Assembly: GCA_023412975.1 (NCBI GenBank)
Contig: JAEZRB010000136.1
Location: 1-5,803 of the forward strand
Length of the DNA stretch: 5,803 nt
Direction: 5' to 3'
From: Bacteroidota bacterium
GTDB taxonomy: Bacteria; Bacteroidota; Bacteroidia; Chitinophagales; Chitinophagaceae
In this document: piece after piece, positions 1 through 5,803 of the stretch
How the letters are laid out: the number at the start of each line of letters is the position of its first letter
How positions within the stretch are numbered: position 1 is the stretch's first letter
Notes under the pieces: generated by a model
What the model saw: the letters and a program-made list of their open reading frames with translations, nothing else
The model's database searches: none
Told to the model about the DNA's origin: nothing
Program-made: the position numbers and the translations under genes

Positions 1-2196
1 TGTCCTGTCTTTGCGCAATGACAATCGGGCATCCATTCGGAAATAGGATGGAACGGTTTCAGAGAATGGCCTGGTTTCATCCAGGACCGGTTCTCTTGAG
101 TTGACAGGCGCACCGGCAAGGAGAGGGGATATGGGCATGCCGCCATTGTACAATACTTTTCCTCCCAGGCCCATGGTCTTATTCTTTTTCCATTTCCATT
201 CGCGTCCCGATGTTAATGTTCCCGCGGTGCGGCTGTTGTATTGGGTATTGTAGTTTTTTCCATCCAGTGGAGAATAAGTAGAATTGAAAAATGAAAAGCC
301 TGTCAGCATAAACCAACCCCTGGAGAAAAATTTCTCTAATGTTATGTCAACACCTTTGTTTTCACCCTTGCCCCTGCTAACCAGGGGTTCAGTAGCATAT
401 CCTTCGGTCAAATTCAGTAGCCAGAAAGTTCTGTCTATATCATCCACCACCGGTATATCGCTTAGCTTTTGCAGGTATGCTTCAATATGAAGACGCCAGT
501 TCTTTTTCATCAGCCAGTCATAAGCCCAGACAAAATGAGTCGATTTCATCATGTTTAGCTCGAGATTGGGAAGATTACCATTACCGGCTTTAAAGAAATA
601 AGATCCTAGCGGAAGTATTTTGCCATGTCGTCCTGCTGCCAGGCTTATGGCATGATTGGGATTGATACGATACTGAATACTGGCTCGTGGTTCGATCGAA
701 CTGGTTTTGTTAAGGGAAAGATACATGACATGCAAACCTGCATTGACAGTTAACTTTTGCCCTACTTTAAAACCAAACTGTGTGTAGGGCTGCCACAAAA
801 ATGCGTTCCCATCTCCGTCGACGACATCGCGACGATAAATACGGGCATCAAAATCAAACACACTTTGATTGAACCGGTAGCCGAGGCGACTAATGAACAT
901 ACCTGTTTTCCATGTTAGCGCAGCAACGGGTTTTGTCTGGAAAGAAATGGCAAATGAAACCCTGTTGTTTTTATATAGTTCATCATTGATCGTAAAAGGA
1001 TCTTTCTGGCTATTCAACGTGTCATCCACATATCGAATTTTCTGATCCATGATGGCAAGAGAAGTTTTAAGTAAGGAGGTATTTCCCAATTGCAGGATAT
1101 GATCCATACCCGCGGCACCCATATTGGTCTTGAAATCATAGATCGCATAATCCTCGTACTCGTCCCACTCATTTGGATCCTCCACTTCAGAATAATCTTC
1201 CCTGCTCAATCCGCCGATGCCCCAAATATTAAAAACCGAACGCTTGTTCCTGGAGGGAAAATCCAAATTGAATGAAATGTCCTGGAAGGTGTTGACTTCT
1301 CTTTCTCCGGCAAGATTAAATCCGAGTTTGTCTAAAATACCTAAGGTCGAATACCGATAGTTGAGCAGGAATGAACTGCCATTTTTTTGCATGGGACCTT
1401 CCGCCGAAAAATCAATGCCGATCAAGCCTGCCTTGAAGGTGTACTGGTTCTTTTCTTTATTACCCGATCTGAAACGCATATCAAACACACCCGACAAAGC
1501 ATCTCCGTATTCAGCAGGAAAGGCGCCGCTTGAAAAATCCGAATTGGCCAGCATACTGCTGCTGAAAATCGTGATACCGCCTCCACTCGAGCCCTTGCGT
1601 GCGAAATGGTTGGGATTAGGAATATCAATTCCTTCCAGTCGCCATAGCATACCAGCCGCGGAATTGCCGCGAATAATTATATCGTTCCTGGCATCGCGGG
1701 TGGGTTGCACTCCAGGGAAGCTCATGGCCATACGACTGGGATCATTGACACTGGCCGCATACCGGCTAGTTTCCTCTGGCGTGAACGAGCGTGTACTTAC
1801 AACTGAAGCTTTGTTGACTGGCAACTTCGGGTTGCGAATAGCTTTCACGAGCACCTCGGTTTGCTGCTTGTACACCTGCTCAAGCTCAATTACAAGTTCA
1901 AGCTCCCTCGCGCTATTCAATAAAAAATTATCAGTGATAAATGGGCCGTAGCCGCTAAAGCTGCATTGTATACGGTGGCGCCCCACAGGTACATTCATAA
2001 GTGCAAAACGTCCCGCCTCATCGCTGATCGTCGTGGCCTGCACACTGTCATCAGACAGGGAAAGGGTAGCTCCTGCCAAAGGCCTGCGACTGTCTTTATC
2101 GATTACCTGGCCCCTGATAGTTTGAGTAACAGGCTGGGAATAGGAAAGTATCGTTATTGTCAACAGGCAACAACATGTGATCCATTTTGCCGGCAC
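1..2196 (-). CDS. TonB-dependent outer-membrane receptor, C-terminus cut by the window edge
   Basis: Predicted outer-membrane beta-barrel that imports a ligand using energy passed on by TonB-ExbB-ExbD; the ligand cannot be read from sequence. The frame has no stop over 732 codons and continues past the left edge. Residues 1-20 look like a signal peptide (MPAKWITCCCLLTITILSYS, with a Cys triplet), with cleavage likely before QPVTQ. Residues about 26-107 form a carboxypeptidase-regulatory-like beta-sandwich (IRGQVIDKD, RPLAGATLSL, DEAGRFAL, VPVGRHRI, FSGYGP). Residues about 130-240 are the plug (DPSRMAMSFPGVQ, IIIRGNS, WRLEGIDIPNPNHF, FPAEYGDALSGVFD). The barrel follows with alternating aromatic strands and a strongly acidic segment at 333-349. 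The last visible residues (SYFRMDARLSLRKD) resemble late barrel strands, so I infer only some tens of residues are missing. It is shorter than SusC-type receptors (about 1000 aa) and no SusD-like gene is seen. GTG is chosen because an in-frame TAG lies at 2239-2241 and the first in-frame ATG is codon 67, inside the sandwich domain. Confidence 0.93.
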   Translation of the reverse strand, partial: MPAKWITCCCLLTITILSYSQPVTQTIRGQVIDKDSRRPLAGATLSLSDDSVQATTISDEAGRFALMNVPVGRHRIQCSFSGYGPFITDNFLLNSARELELVIELEQVYKQQTEVLVKAIRNPKLPVNKASVVSTRSFTPEETSRYAASVNDPSRMAMSFPGVQPTRDARNDIIIRGNSAAGMLWRLEGIDIPNPNHFARKGSSGGGITIFSSSMLANSDFSSGAFPAEYGDALSGVFDMRFRSGNKEKNQYTFKAGLIGIDFSAEGPMQKNGSSFLLNYRYSTLGILDKLGFNLAGEREVNTFQDISFNLDFPSRNKRSVFNIWGIGGLSREDYSEVEDPNEWDEYEDYAIYDFKTNMGAAGMDHILQLGNTSLLKTSLAIMDQKIRYVDDTLNSQKDPFTINDELYKNNRVSFAISFQTKPVAALTWKTGMFISRLGYRFNQSVFDFDARIYRRDVVDGDGNAFLWQPYTQFGFKVGQKLTVNAGLHVMYLSLNKTSSIEPRASIQYRINPNHAISLAAGRHGKILPLGSYFFKAGNGNLPNLELNMMKSTHFVWAYDWLMKKNWRLHIEAYLQKLSDIPVVDDIDRTFWLLNLTEGYATEPLVSRGKGENKGVDITLEKFFSRGWFMLTGFSFFNSTYSPLDGKNYNTQYNSRTAGTLTSGREWKWKKNKTMGLGGKVLYNGGMPISPLLAGAPVNSREPVLDETRPFSETVPSYFRMDARLSLRKDRT

Positions 2197-2199
2197 GCG

Positions 2200-2214
2200 C
2201 TTTACTTTTCTTTT
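2200..2214 (-). promoter_or_regulatory. A-rich ribosome-binding region ahead of the GTG start
   Basis: Read on the minus strand this is AAAAGAAAAGTAAAG, ending three bases before the GTG at 2196. There is no GGAGG-type Shine-Dalgarno. A-rich leaders without a strong Shine-Dalgarno are typical of Bacteroidota, so the stretch supports initiation at 2196. Assigning it this role is an inference from position and composition only. Confidence 0.35.
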
Positions 2215-2301
2215 AAAGAAAGCTATCGATAAAGTACACTATAATGTTAATAGAATTGGTAGTCCCCGTTTCCCGGTTGGCAATTGTAAAAGGCTGGTTT
2301 A

Positions 2302-4326
2302 TTAATAATTCACCAACTTAGTGACACATTCATCCAGCCTGGACTTTGCCAGAAAATTTTGCTCCAGTTCAATGTTGAAAGGTATCGGTGTATCAAGCGA
2401 TGCGCAACGCATCACCGGCGCATCGAGCAGATCAAAGCAGTTTTCTGCGATCCAGGCTGCGATCTCGCCACCTATGCCACCTGTGAACGTGTCTTCATGC
2501 AGTATCAATACGCGACCGGTTCTTTTTACAGCATCACGGATGGCCATATAATCAAGGGGTAACAAGGTCCTGAGATCAACGATATCAATAGAAATTTCGG
2601 GATGCTCAGCAGCATAGTCCTCTGCCCAGAGCACACCACATCCATAAGTGATGATGCCCACTTCATCACCATCTCTTACATGCCGGGCCTTGCCAATTTC
2701 AATTTCATAATAGTCCTCCGGCACAGCTCCGCTCACACTCCGGTACAAAGCTTTATGCTCGAAATACATCACCGGGTTGGGGTCATTGATCGCTGCAATT
2801 AGCAATCCTTTTGCATCCATTGGGGTAGAAGGATACACCACTTTCAACCCCGGAGTATGTACAAACCACGCTTCATTACTTTGACTATGGAAAGGCCCTG
2901 CGCCAACCCCCGCGCCTGTCGGCATGCGTATCACCACATCAGCGTTTTGTCCCCAGCGATAATGAATTTTAGCGAGGTTATTCACGATTTGGTTAAACCC
3001 GACCGATACAAAGTCTGCAAACTGCATTTCCATCATGCTCTTGTATCCTTCAAGCGAAAGTCCAAGTGCCGCACCAACGATAGCGCTTTCGCAGATCGGT
3101 GTATTTCGAACCCTTGATTTACCAAAATCATTTACAAACCCTTCCGTGATCTTAAATGCACCGCCGTATTCTGCAATATCCTGTCCCATCAATACCAGGT
3201 TTGCATGACGTTCCATACTTTGATGTAGCCCCTGTTTTATTGCATCTATCAGGCGGAGATCGGGGGCTTGTTGATGGTGAACAAACTGGCTGGAGGAATT
3301 ATCAATGACCCGCGTCGCACTACTGTATGGCCTTGTGGCGTAGACGTCATCCAATTCGTCTTCTGTACTAACCTGAATCGGATTCGTGTTAAAGCCTATC
3401 GCCAGTTCATCCTCAATATTTCTGCGGTACTCGTTCCGGATATTTTCAAGATCCTGTTCCGACAATACCAGCTGCTGTACCAGGAAGCTCTCGTAGTTCT
3501 TAACCGGATCCTTTTTTTCCCAAAGATCAAATAAATGCTTTGGTACATATTTGGTCCCGCTGGCTTCCTCATGTCCTCTCATCCTGAAGGTCATGGCTTC
3601 AATGAGATAGGGTTTTTGATGGCGAATACAATATTCTCTTACTCCTTTGATCGTGTCATACACCTGAAGGACATCATTGCCGTCAATCTGTACACCCTCC
3701 ATGCCGTAGCCTTTTGCCTTATCCACCAGGCTAATACAGCGGTATTGTTCTGTGGTGGGAGTACTCAGACCATAACCGTTATTCTCTATCAAAAAAATAA
3801 CCGGCAGGTCCCAGACTGCCGCCACATTCAATGCCTCATGAAAATCACCTTCGCTGGTGCCACCCTCACCCGTAAGTGCAAGTGAAATCTTTAAAGGTTT
3901 TCCTTCTCTCTCCTGGTTGAGTTTATGTGCCAACGATACGCCATCGGCGATCGCCAGTTGCGGACCAAGGTGCGATATCATTCCACAGATATGATGTTCG
4001 CGACTACCGAAATGAAAACTTCTTTCACGGCCCTTGCTATATCCTTCCTGTGCACCCTGCCACTGCATGAACAATTTATGCAGCGGCATTTCACGGGTGG
4101 TAAACACACCCAGGTTGCGGTGCAGGGGCATTACCCATTCATCTTTTTCGAGTGCCAGCGTGGCGCCGACAGCAATAGCCTCCTGCCCGATGCCACTAAA
4201 CCACTTGGAGATCTTACCCTGGCGCAGCAGGATCAGCATTTTTTCCTCGATCAACCGGGGGTACAGTAGACTACGATAAAAATGGATCAGTTGCTCGTTG
4301 GATAAATTCTTTCTGTCAAAGGCCAT
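2302..4326 (-). CDS. Fused alpha/beta E1 of a 2-oxoacid dehydrogenase, branched-chain (2-oxoisovalerate) type
   Basis: Cytoplasmic thiamine-diphosphate enzyme that decarboxylates a 2-oxoacid and passes the acyl group to the lipoyl arm of E2. One 674-residue chain carries both subunits, an arrangement common in Bacteroidota. Alpha half, about 1-310: HRNLGVF at 69-75, HFGSREHH at 105-112, the cofactor motif GEGGTSEGDFHEALN at 153-167 ending in ENN at 181-183, STPTTEQY at 188-195, and RMRGHEEASG at 248-257 with the likely active-site H252. A polar linker of about 40 residues follows (312-355). Beta half, about 356-674: GQDIAEYGG at 381-389, NTPICES at 408-414 with probable catalytic E413, MQFADF at 434-439, GPFHSQS at 477-483 with H480, and the transketolase C-terminal domain (DLRTLLPLD 584-592, LHEDTFTGGIGGEI 609-622, DTPIPF 645-650). 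GEG and STPTTEQY match branched-chain E1alpha better than pyruvate E1 (GDG, different following segment), so I infer a branched-chain substrate, possibly feeding iso-fatty-acid synthesis. E2 and E3 are not nearby. The ATG at 4326 has no Shine-Dalgarno but fits the family's N-terminus. Substrate choice is less certain than the family. Confidence 0.96.
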   Translation of the reverse strand: MAFDRKNLSNEQLIHFYRSLLYPRLIEEKMLILLRQGKISKWFSGIGQEAIAVGATLALEKDEWVMPLHRNLGVFTTREMPLHKLFMQWQGAQEGYSKGRERSFHFGSREHHICGMISHLGPQLAIADGVSLAHKLNQEREGKPLKISLALTGEGGTSEGDFHEALNVAAVWDLPVIFLIENNGYGLSTPTTEQYRCISLVDKAKGYGMEGVQIDGNDVLQVYDTIKGVREYCIRHQKPYLIEAMTFRMRGHEEASGTKYVPKHLFDLWEKKDPVKNYESFLVQQLVLSEQDLENIRNEYRRNIEDELAIGFNTNPIQVSTEDELDDVYATRPYSSATRVIDNSSSQFVHHQQAPDLRLIDAIKQGLHQSMERHANLVLMGQDIAEYGGAFKITEGFVNDFGKSRVRNTPICESAIVGAALGLSLEGYKSMMEMQFADFVSVGFNQIVNNLAKIHYRWGQNADVVIRMPTGAGVGAGPFHSQSNEAWFVHTPGLKVVYPSTPMDAKGLLIAAINDPNPVMYFEHKALYRSVSGAVPEDYYEIEIGKARHVRDGDEVGIITYGCGVLWAEDYAAEHPEISIDIVDLRTLLPLDYMAIRDAVKRTGRVLILHEDTFTGGIGGEIAAWIAENCFDLLDAPVMRCASLDTPIPFNIELEQNFLAKSRLDECVTKLVNY

Positions 4327-4366
4327 AGTGCGAATTTCAATGATTAGCTCTTAACTACCAAGAAGC

Positions 4367-4408
4367 AGTCGGGCGATAGTTTGGAGTGGATAGTCGGGAG
4401 TCGGGAGT
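4367..4408. repeat. Three AGTCGGG heptamers in the divergent intergenic region
   Basis: AGTCGGG occurs at 4367-4373, 4392-4398 and 4399-4405. The last two are in direct tandem and run into a further AGT (AGTCGGGAGTCGGGAGT, 4392-4408). GATAGT also occurs twice, at 4375-4380 and 4389-4394. The repeats lie between two divergent starts, so they could be regulator sites or simply a short intergenic tandem repeat of the genome; the sequence does not decide. Confidence 0.7.
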
Positions 4409-4448
4409 TGATAAATTACACTACCCCCAGCCGGGCTTGCAACTCCAA
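4381..4448. repeat. Short overlapping inverted repeats between the divergent genes
   Basis: TTGGAGT at 4381-4387 is the exact complement of ACTCCAA at 4442-4448, and GGAGTTG at 4404-4410 is the exact complement of CAACTCC at 4440-4446. The right arms overlap, so only one pairing can form at a time. Seven base pairs with loops of 29 to 54 bases is weak and close to chance; it is listed because both sit in the shared promoter region and one arm abuts the heptamer repeat. Confidence 0.3.
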
Positions 4449-4468
4449 TTCACAGACTAAATAATTTG
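4437..4468 (+). promoter_or_regulatory. Possible Bacteroidota-type promoter for the DUF4421 gene
   Basis: TTG at 4437-4439 is followed, 22 bases on, by TAATTTG at 4462-4468. The known Bacteroidota housekeeping pattern is TTG, a spacer of roughly 17-23, then TAnnTTTG. This candidate has one base too few inside the second element and would leave a 5' leader of only about 9 bases before the ATG at 4482. It is the best match seen but is a weak call. Confidence 0.2.
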
Positions 4469-4481
4469 GTTATTTTCGGCT

Positions 4482-5504
4482 ATGCGAAAAGCCCTCTTAC
4501 TTGTCTGCGCCCTGGCAATATCCGCGAAAGCCCTGCTAGCCCAAAGTCCGGGCGACAATGAATACTACGTGACGTTTGAAGAACAACTTACCCTCAAATT
4601 ATACCTGGCAAAAAAATATACTTCCCTGATCATGAAAGCGCCGGAAGGGATCCAGTCGCTACGGTACCGCCCCAACACCCTCACAACCATGGGTGTCAGT
4701 GGTAGCTACAAAGCGCTCTCAATGAGTTTTGGCTATGGCTTTGGCTTTTTGAATCCAAACAAAGACAAGAAGGGGCGCACCCGTTCCTTCGACTTTCAAA
4801 CACATATCTATACCCGCGACTGGGTAACGGATATCTATGCCCAGTTTTTCAAAGGCTACTATTTATCACTCGGTGGACCAGCCGGTACAGCTGATAAGAA
4901 TTACTATCTGCGACCGGATCTGAAAGTTAACCTGCTGGGTGCTTCGGTTTATCGTTTGCTGAACGGTGAAAAATTTTCTTACCGAGCTTCATTTATTCAA
5001 AATGAATGGCAGAAGCAGTCAGCCGGCTCTGCCCTGATCGGTGCTGAAATATATTATGGTACTACGAAAGGGGATAGTGCCCTGGTGCCATCCCACCTGA
5101 ATGCCTTTTATCCCCAGCAGGGTATCGACAGGGTGCGGCTGCTGGAATTTGGACCAGGTGCAGGATATGCGTACACAGCCGTTTGGGAAGAACATTTTTT
5201 TCTTACCGGCAGCGCTACCATCAATGCGGATATCAGCCTGGTTAAAGAAGAAACGCCAACAGGGTCAGCACACCGGACTTCTATCAGCCCCAATGCAACA
5301 CTGCGTGCGGTTGCGGGATACAATAGTGATGAGTGGGCTGCGGCAATCTCCTGGCTGCACAACTCCACCAATGCCAAGGGTCGCTCATCTGATCACGAAT
5401 ACGGGATCAAAACCGGTGATTTCCGCATTACGCTGGTCAAACGCTTTACGCCTGGAAATAAACTTAAAAGAAAACTGGAACCGATACTTGAGAGAATACC
5501 TTAA
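4482..5504 (+). CDS. DUF4421-family outer-membrane protein, function unknown
   Basis: Complete 340-residue protein. Residues 1-21 are a clear signal peptide: MRK, a hydrophobic run of about 15 residues, then ALLAQ with likely cleavage around 20/21. The mature part has the layout I associate with DUF4421, a Bacteroidota family: YYVTFEEQLTLKLYLAKKYT at 28-47, RYRPN at 61-65, a glycine/aromatic strand YGFGFLNP at 85-92, then FDFQTHIYTRDWVTDIYAQF at 103-122 followed by FKGYYL. Later come FIQNEWQKQSAGS at 171-183, FGPGAGYAYT at 223-232 and a last strand DFRITLVKRF at 313-322. Alternating polar and aromatic residues with no long hydrophobic helix after the signal fit an outer-membrane beta-barrel. 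After the last strand comes an 18-residue tail, basic in its middle (KLKRK), which is unusual because many barrels end on the final strand. The gene is divergent from E1 and stands alone on its strand. No biochemical role is known to me. The start at 4482 is supported by the signal peptide. Confidence 0.85.
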   Translation: MRKALLLVCALAISAKALLAQSPGDNEYYVTFEEQLTLKLYLAKKYTSLIMKAPEGIQSLRYRPNTLTTMGVSGSYKALSMSFGYGFGFLNPNKDKKGRTRSFDFQTHIYTRDWVTDIYAQFFKGYYLSLGGPAGTADKNYYLRPDLKVNLLGASVYRLLNGEKFSYRASFIQNEWQKQSAGSALIGAEIYYGTTKGDSALVPSHLNAFYPQQGIDRVRLLEFGPGAGYAYTAVWEEHFFLTGSATINADISLVKEETPTGSAHRTSISPNATLRAVAGYNSDEWAAAISWLHNSTNAKGRSSDHEYGIKTGDFRITLVKRFTPGNKLKRKLEPILERIP

Positions 5505-5505
5505 T

Positions 5506-5595
5506 GGAATTGGGACTTTGGACCCGATGGCTTTCGGGTTTAGAATTAGGCAGCCAAATAGCAAATGGGTAACTATGGATGGAGGACCCAATTCC
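5506..5595. repeat. 9-bp perfect inverted repeat bracketing 72 bases after the DUF4421 gene
   Basis: GGAATTGGG at 5506-5514 is the exact complement of CCCAATTCC at 5587-5595. The left arm begins two bases after the stop codon. The enclosed stretch contains the terminator-like hairpin at 5521-5540, and GGACCC appears both at 5520-5525 and 5584-5589. The whole could be a structured 3' untranslated region or one copy of a small dispersed palindromic element. No target-site duplication or transposase is visible. Confidence 0.5.
5521..5541 (+). terminator. Weak terminator-like hairpin after the DUF4421 gene
   Basis: ACCCGA at 5522-5527 pairs with TCGGGT at 5534-5539 around a TGGCTT loop; a G-T wobble at 5521/5540 extends the stem to seven pairs. 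It starts 17 bases after the stop codon. Only three T residues follow the stem (5539-5541), so as an intrinsic terminator it is marginal. Confidence 0.4.
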
Positions 5596-5803
5596 TAAAT
5601 ACTAATCATTGCTGTTCGGAATAAAATCGTGGATAGTTGTCAGAACCTTTGACCCGCTCGACATCTATGACTTTTACATTTACAGTGGCTTTGCTTTATT
5701 TTTCCTGGAGACTCTTACTTTTGCTGGCCGTAGTTGAAATGTATCGATGTGTCAGGATACCACAGCGCACACTGCGGACACAGCGAAGTATTCGCATCAG
5801 GTC
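5596..5803. other. No confident gene up to the right edge
   Basis: About 200 bases without a gene I can defend. On the plus strand an ATG at 5667 opens 45 codons that reach the window edge (MTFTFTVALLYFSWRLLLL, then an Arg-rich stretch). It has no visible ribosome site, and its basic half is simply a 9-bp repeat read in frame. On the minus strand another frame is open from the edge to a TAA at 5696-5698 and could be the last 35 residues of a gene lying outside. Neither resembles a family I know, and both cannot be real over the same bases. Confidence 0.5.
5761..5787. repeat. Three imperfect 9-bp tandem units (core CACWGCG)
   Basis: CACAGCGCA (5761-5769), CACTGCGGA (5770-5778) and CACAGCGAA (5779-5787) repeat with an exact 9-base period and a shared CAC[A/T]GCG core. 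The array may continue beyond what can be recognised, or be a fragment of a dispersed intergenic repeat. Period 9 keeps any reading frame open, which explains the short open frames on both strands here. Confidence 0.6.

Noticed and set aside
1361..1951. 196-codon open frame on the plus strand
   Set aside because: It lies wholly antisense to the regulatory-like and plug domains of the receptor, whose reading frame has strong family motifs. The plus-strand translation shows no recognisable domain.
1..2196. SusC-type nutrient receptor of a polysaccharide-utilisation locus
   Set aside because: The visible 732 residues already reach late barrel strands, shorter than SusC proteins, and there is no SusD-like lipoprotein or glycan enzyme in the window.
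2230..2260. Possible TAnnTTTG promoter for the receptor (TACTTTAT on the minus strand)
   Set aside because: It matches only part of the consensus and has no TTG at a suitable distance upstream.
2243..2292. Possible terminator between E1 and the receptor
   Set aside because: The best pairing (AATTG/CAATT on the minus strand, about 23 bases apart, or CCG/CGG around GGAAA) is short, with no T run after it on the minus strand.
3535..4269. Plus-strand open frames of 81-116 codons within the E1 gene
   Set aside because: All are antisense to conserved E1alpha sequence and show no motif of their own.
5101..5598. 165-codon open frame on the plus strand overlapping the end of the DUF4421 gene
   Set aside because: It is the alternative frame of a clear DUF4421 coding sequence, with low-complexity and Arg/Pro-rich content, and extends past the stop only because the following 90 bases happen to lack a stop in that frame.
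5608..5640. Possible insertion-sequence end around GCTGTTCGGAATAAAAT
   Set aside because: It looked vaguely like a terminal repeat, but there is no partner repeat, transposase remnant or target duplication in the window.
5667..5803. Plus-strand frame from ATG 5667 to the right edge with a hydrophobic N-terminal half
   Set aside because: No ribosome site, no family match, and its second half is the 9-bp repeat in translation. A minus-strand frame is equally open over most of it. Sequence beyond the edge is needed to decide.

Overview
The window looks like chromosomal DNA of a Bacteroidota bacterium, probably of the Chitinophaga/Sphingobacteria type. Four things suggest this: a TonB-dependent receptor with an N-terminal carboxypeptidase-regulatory-like domain, a single-chain E1 that fuses the alpha and beta subunits of a 2-oxoacid dehydrogenase, a DUF4421-type outer-membrane protein, and A-rich or absent Shine-Dalgarno sequences. 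Base composition is moderate (mid-40s % GC by eye) and similar across the three genes. I saw no sign of recent transfer, and no IS, phage, CRISPR, tRNA or rRNA.

Layout. Positions 1-2196 (minus strand) hold a TonB-dependent receptor that is open through all 732 codons and runs off the left edge. It has no ATG at its 5' end and appears to start with GTG at 2196. Positions 2302-4326 (minus strand) hold the fused E1, complete at 674 residues. A 105-base gap separates it from the receptor downstream; I see no convincing terminator or promoter there, so co-transcription is possible but unproven. Positions 4327-4481 are a 155-base divergent intergenic region with three copies of the heptamer AGTCGGG, small inverted repeats and one weak promoter candidate for the rightward gene. 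Positions 4482-5504 (plus strand) hold the DUF4421-family protein, complete at 340 residues with a clear signal peptide. Positions 5505-5803 have no confident gene. They contain a short terminator-like hairpin, a 9-bp inverted repeat spanning 90 bases, and three 9-bp imperfect tandem units next to the right edge.

Function. The E1 most resembles the branched-chain (2-oxoisovalerate) class by its GEG thiamine-diphosphate motif and STPTTEQY segment. It would decarboxylate branched-chain 2-oxoacids in the cytoplasm as the first step toward branched-chain acyl-CoAs. Its E2 and E3 partners are not in the window. The receptor and the DUF4421 protein are both predicted outer-membrane beta-barrels. 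Nothing in the sequence ties them to the E1 beyond position, and the arrangement reads as ordinary housekeeping and envelope genes. I found no convincing undescribed multi-gene system. The points most worth a second look are the GTG start of the receptor, its very acidic segment, the glutamate at the regulatory-serine position of E1, and the small intergenic repeats.
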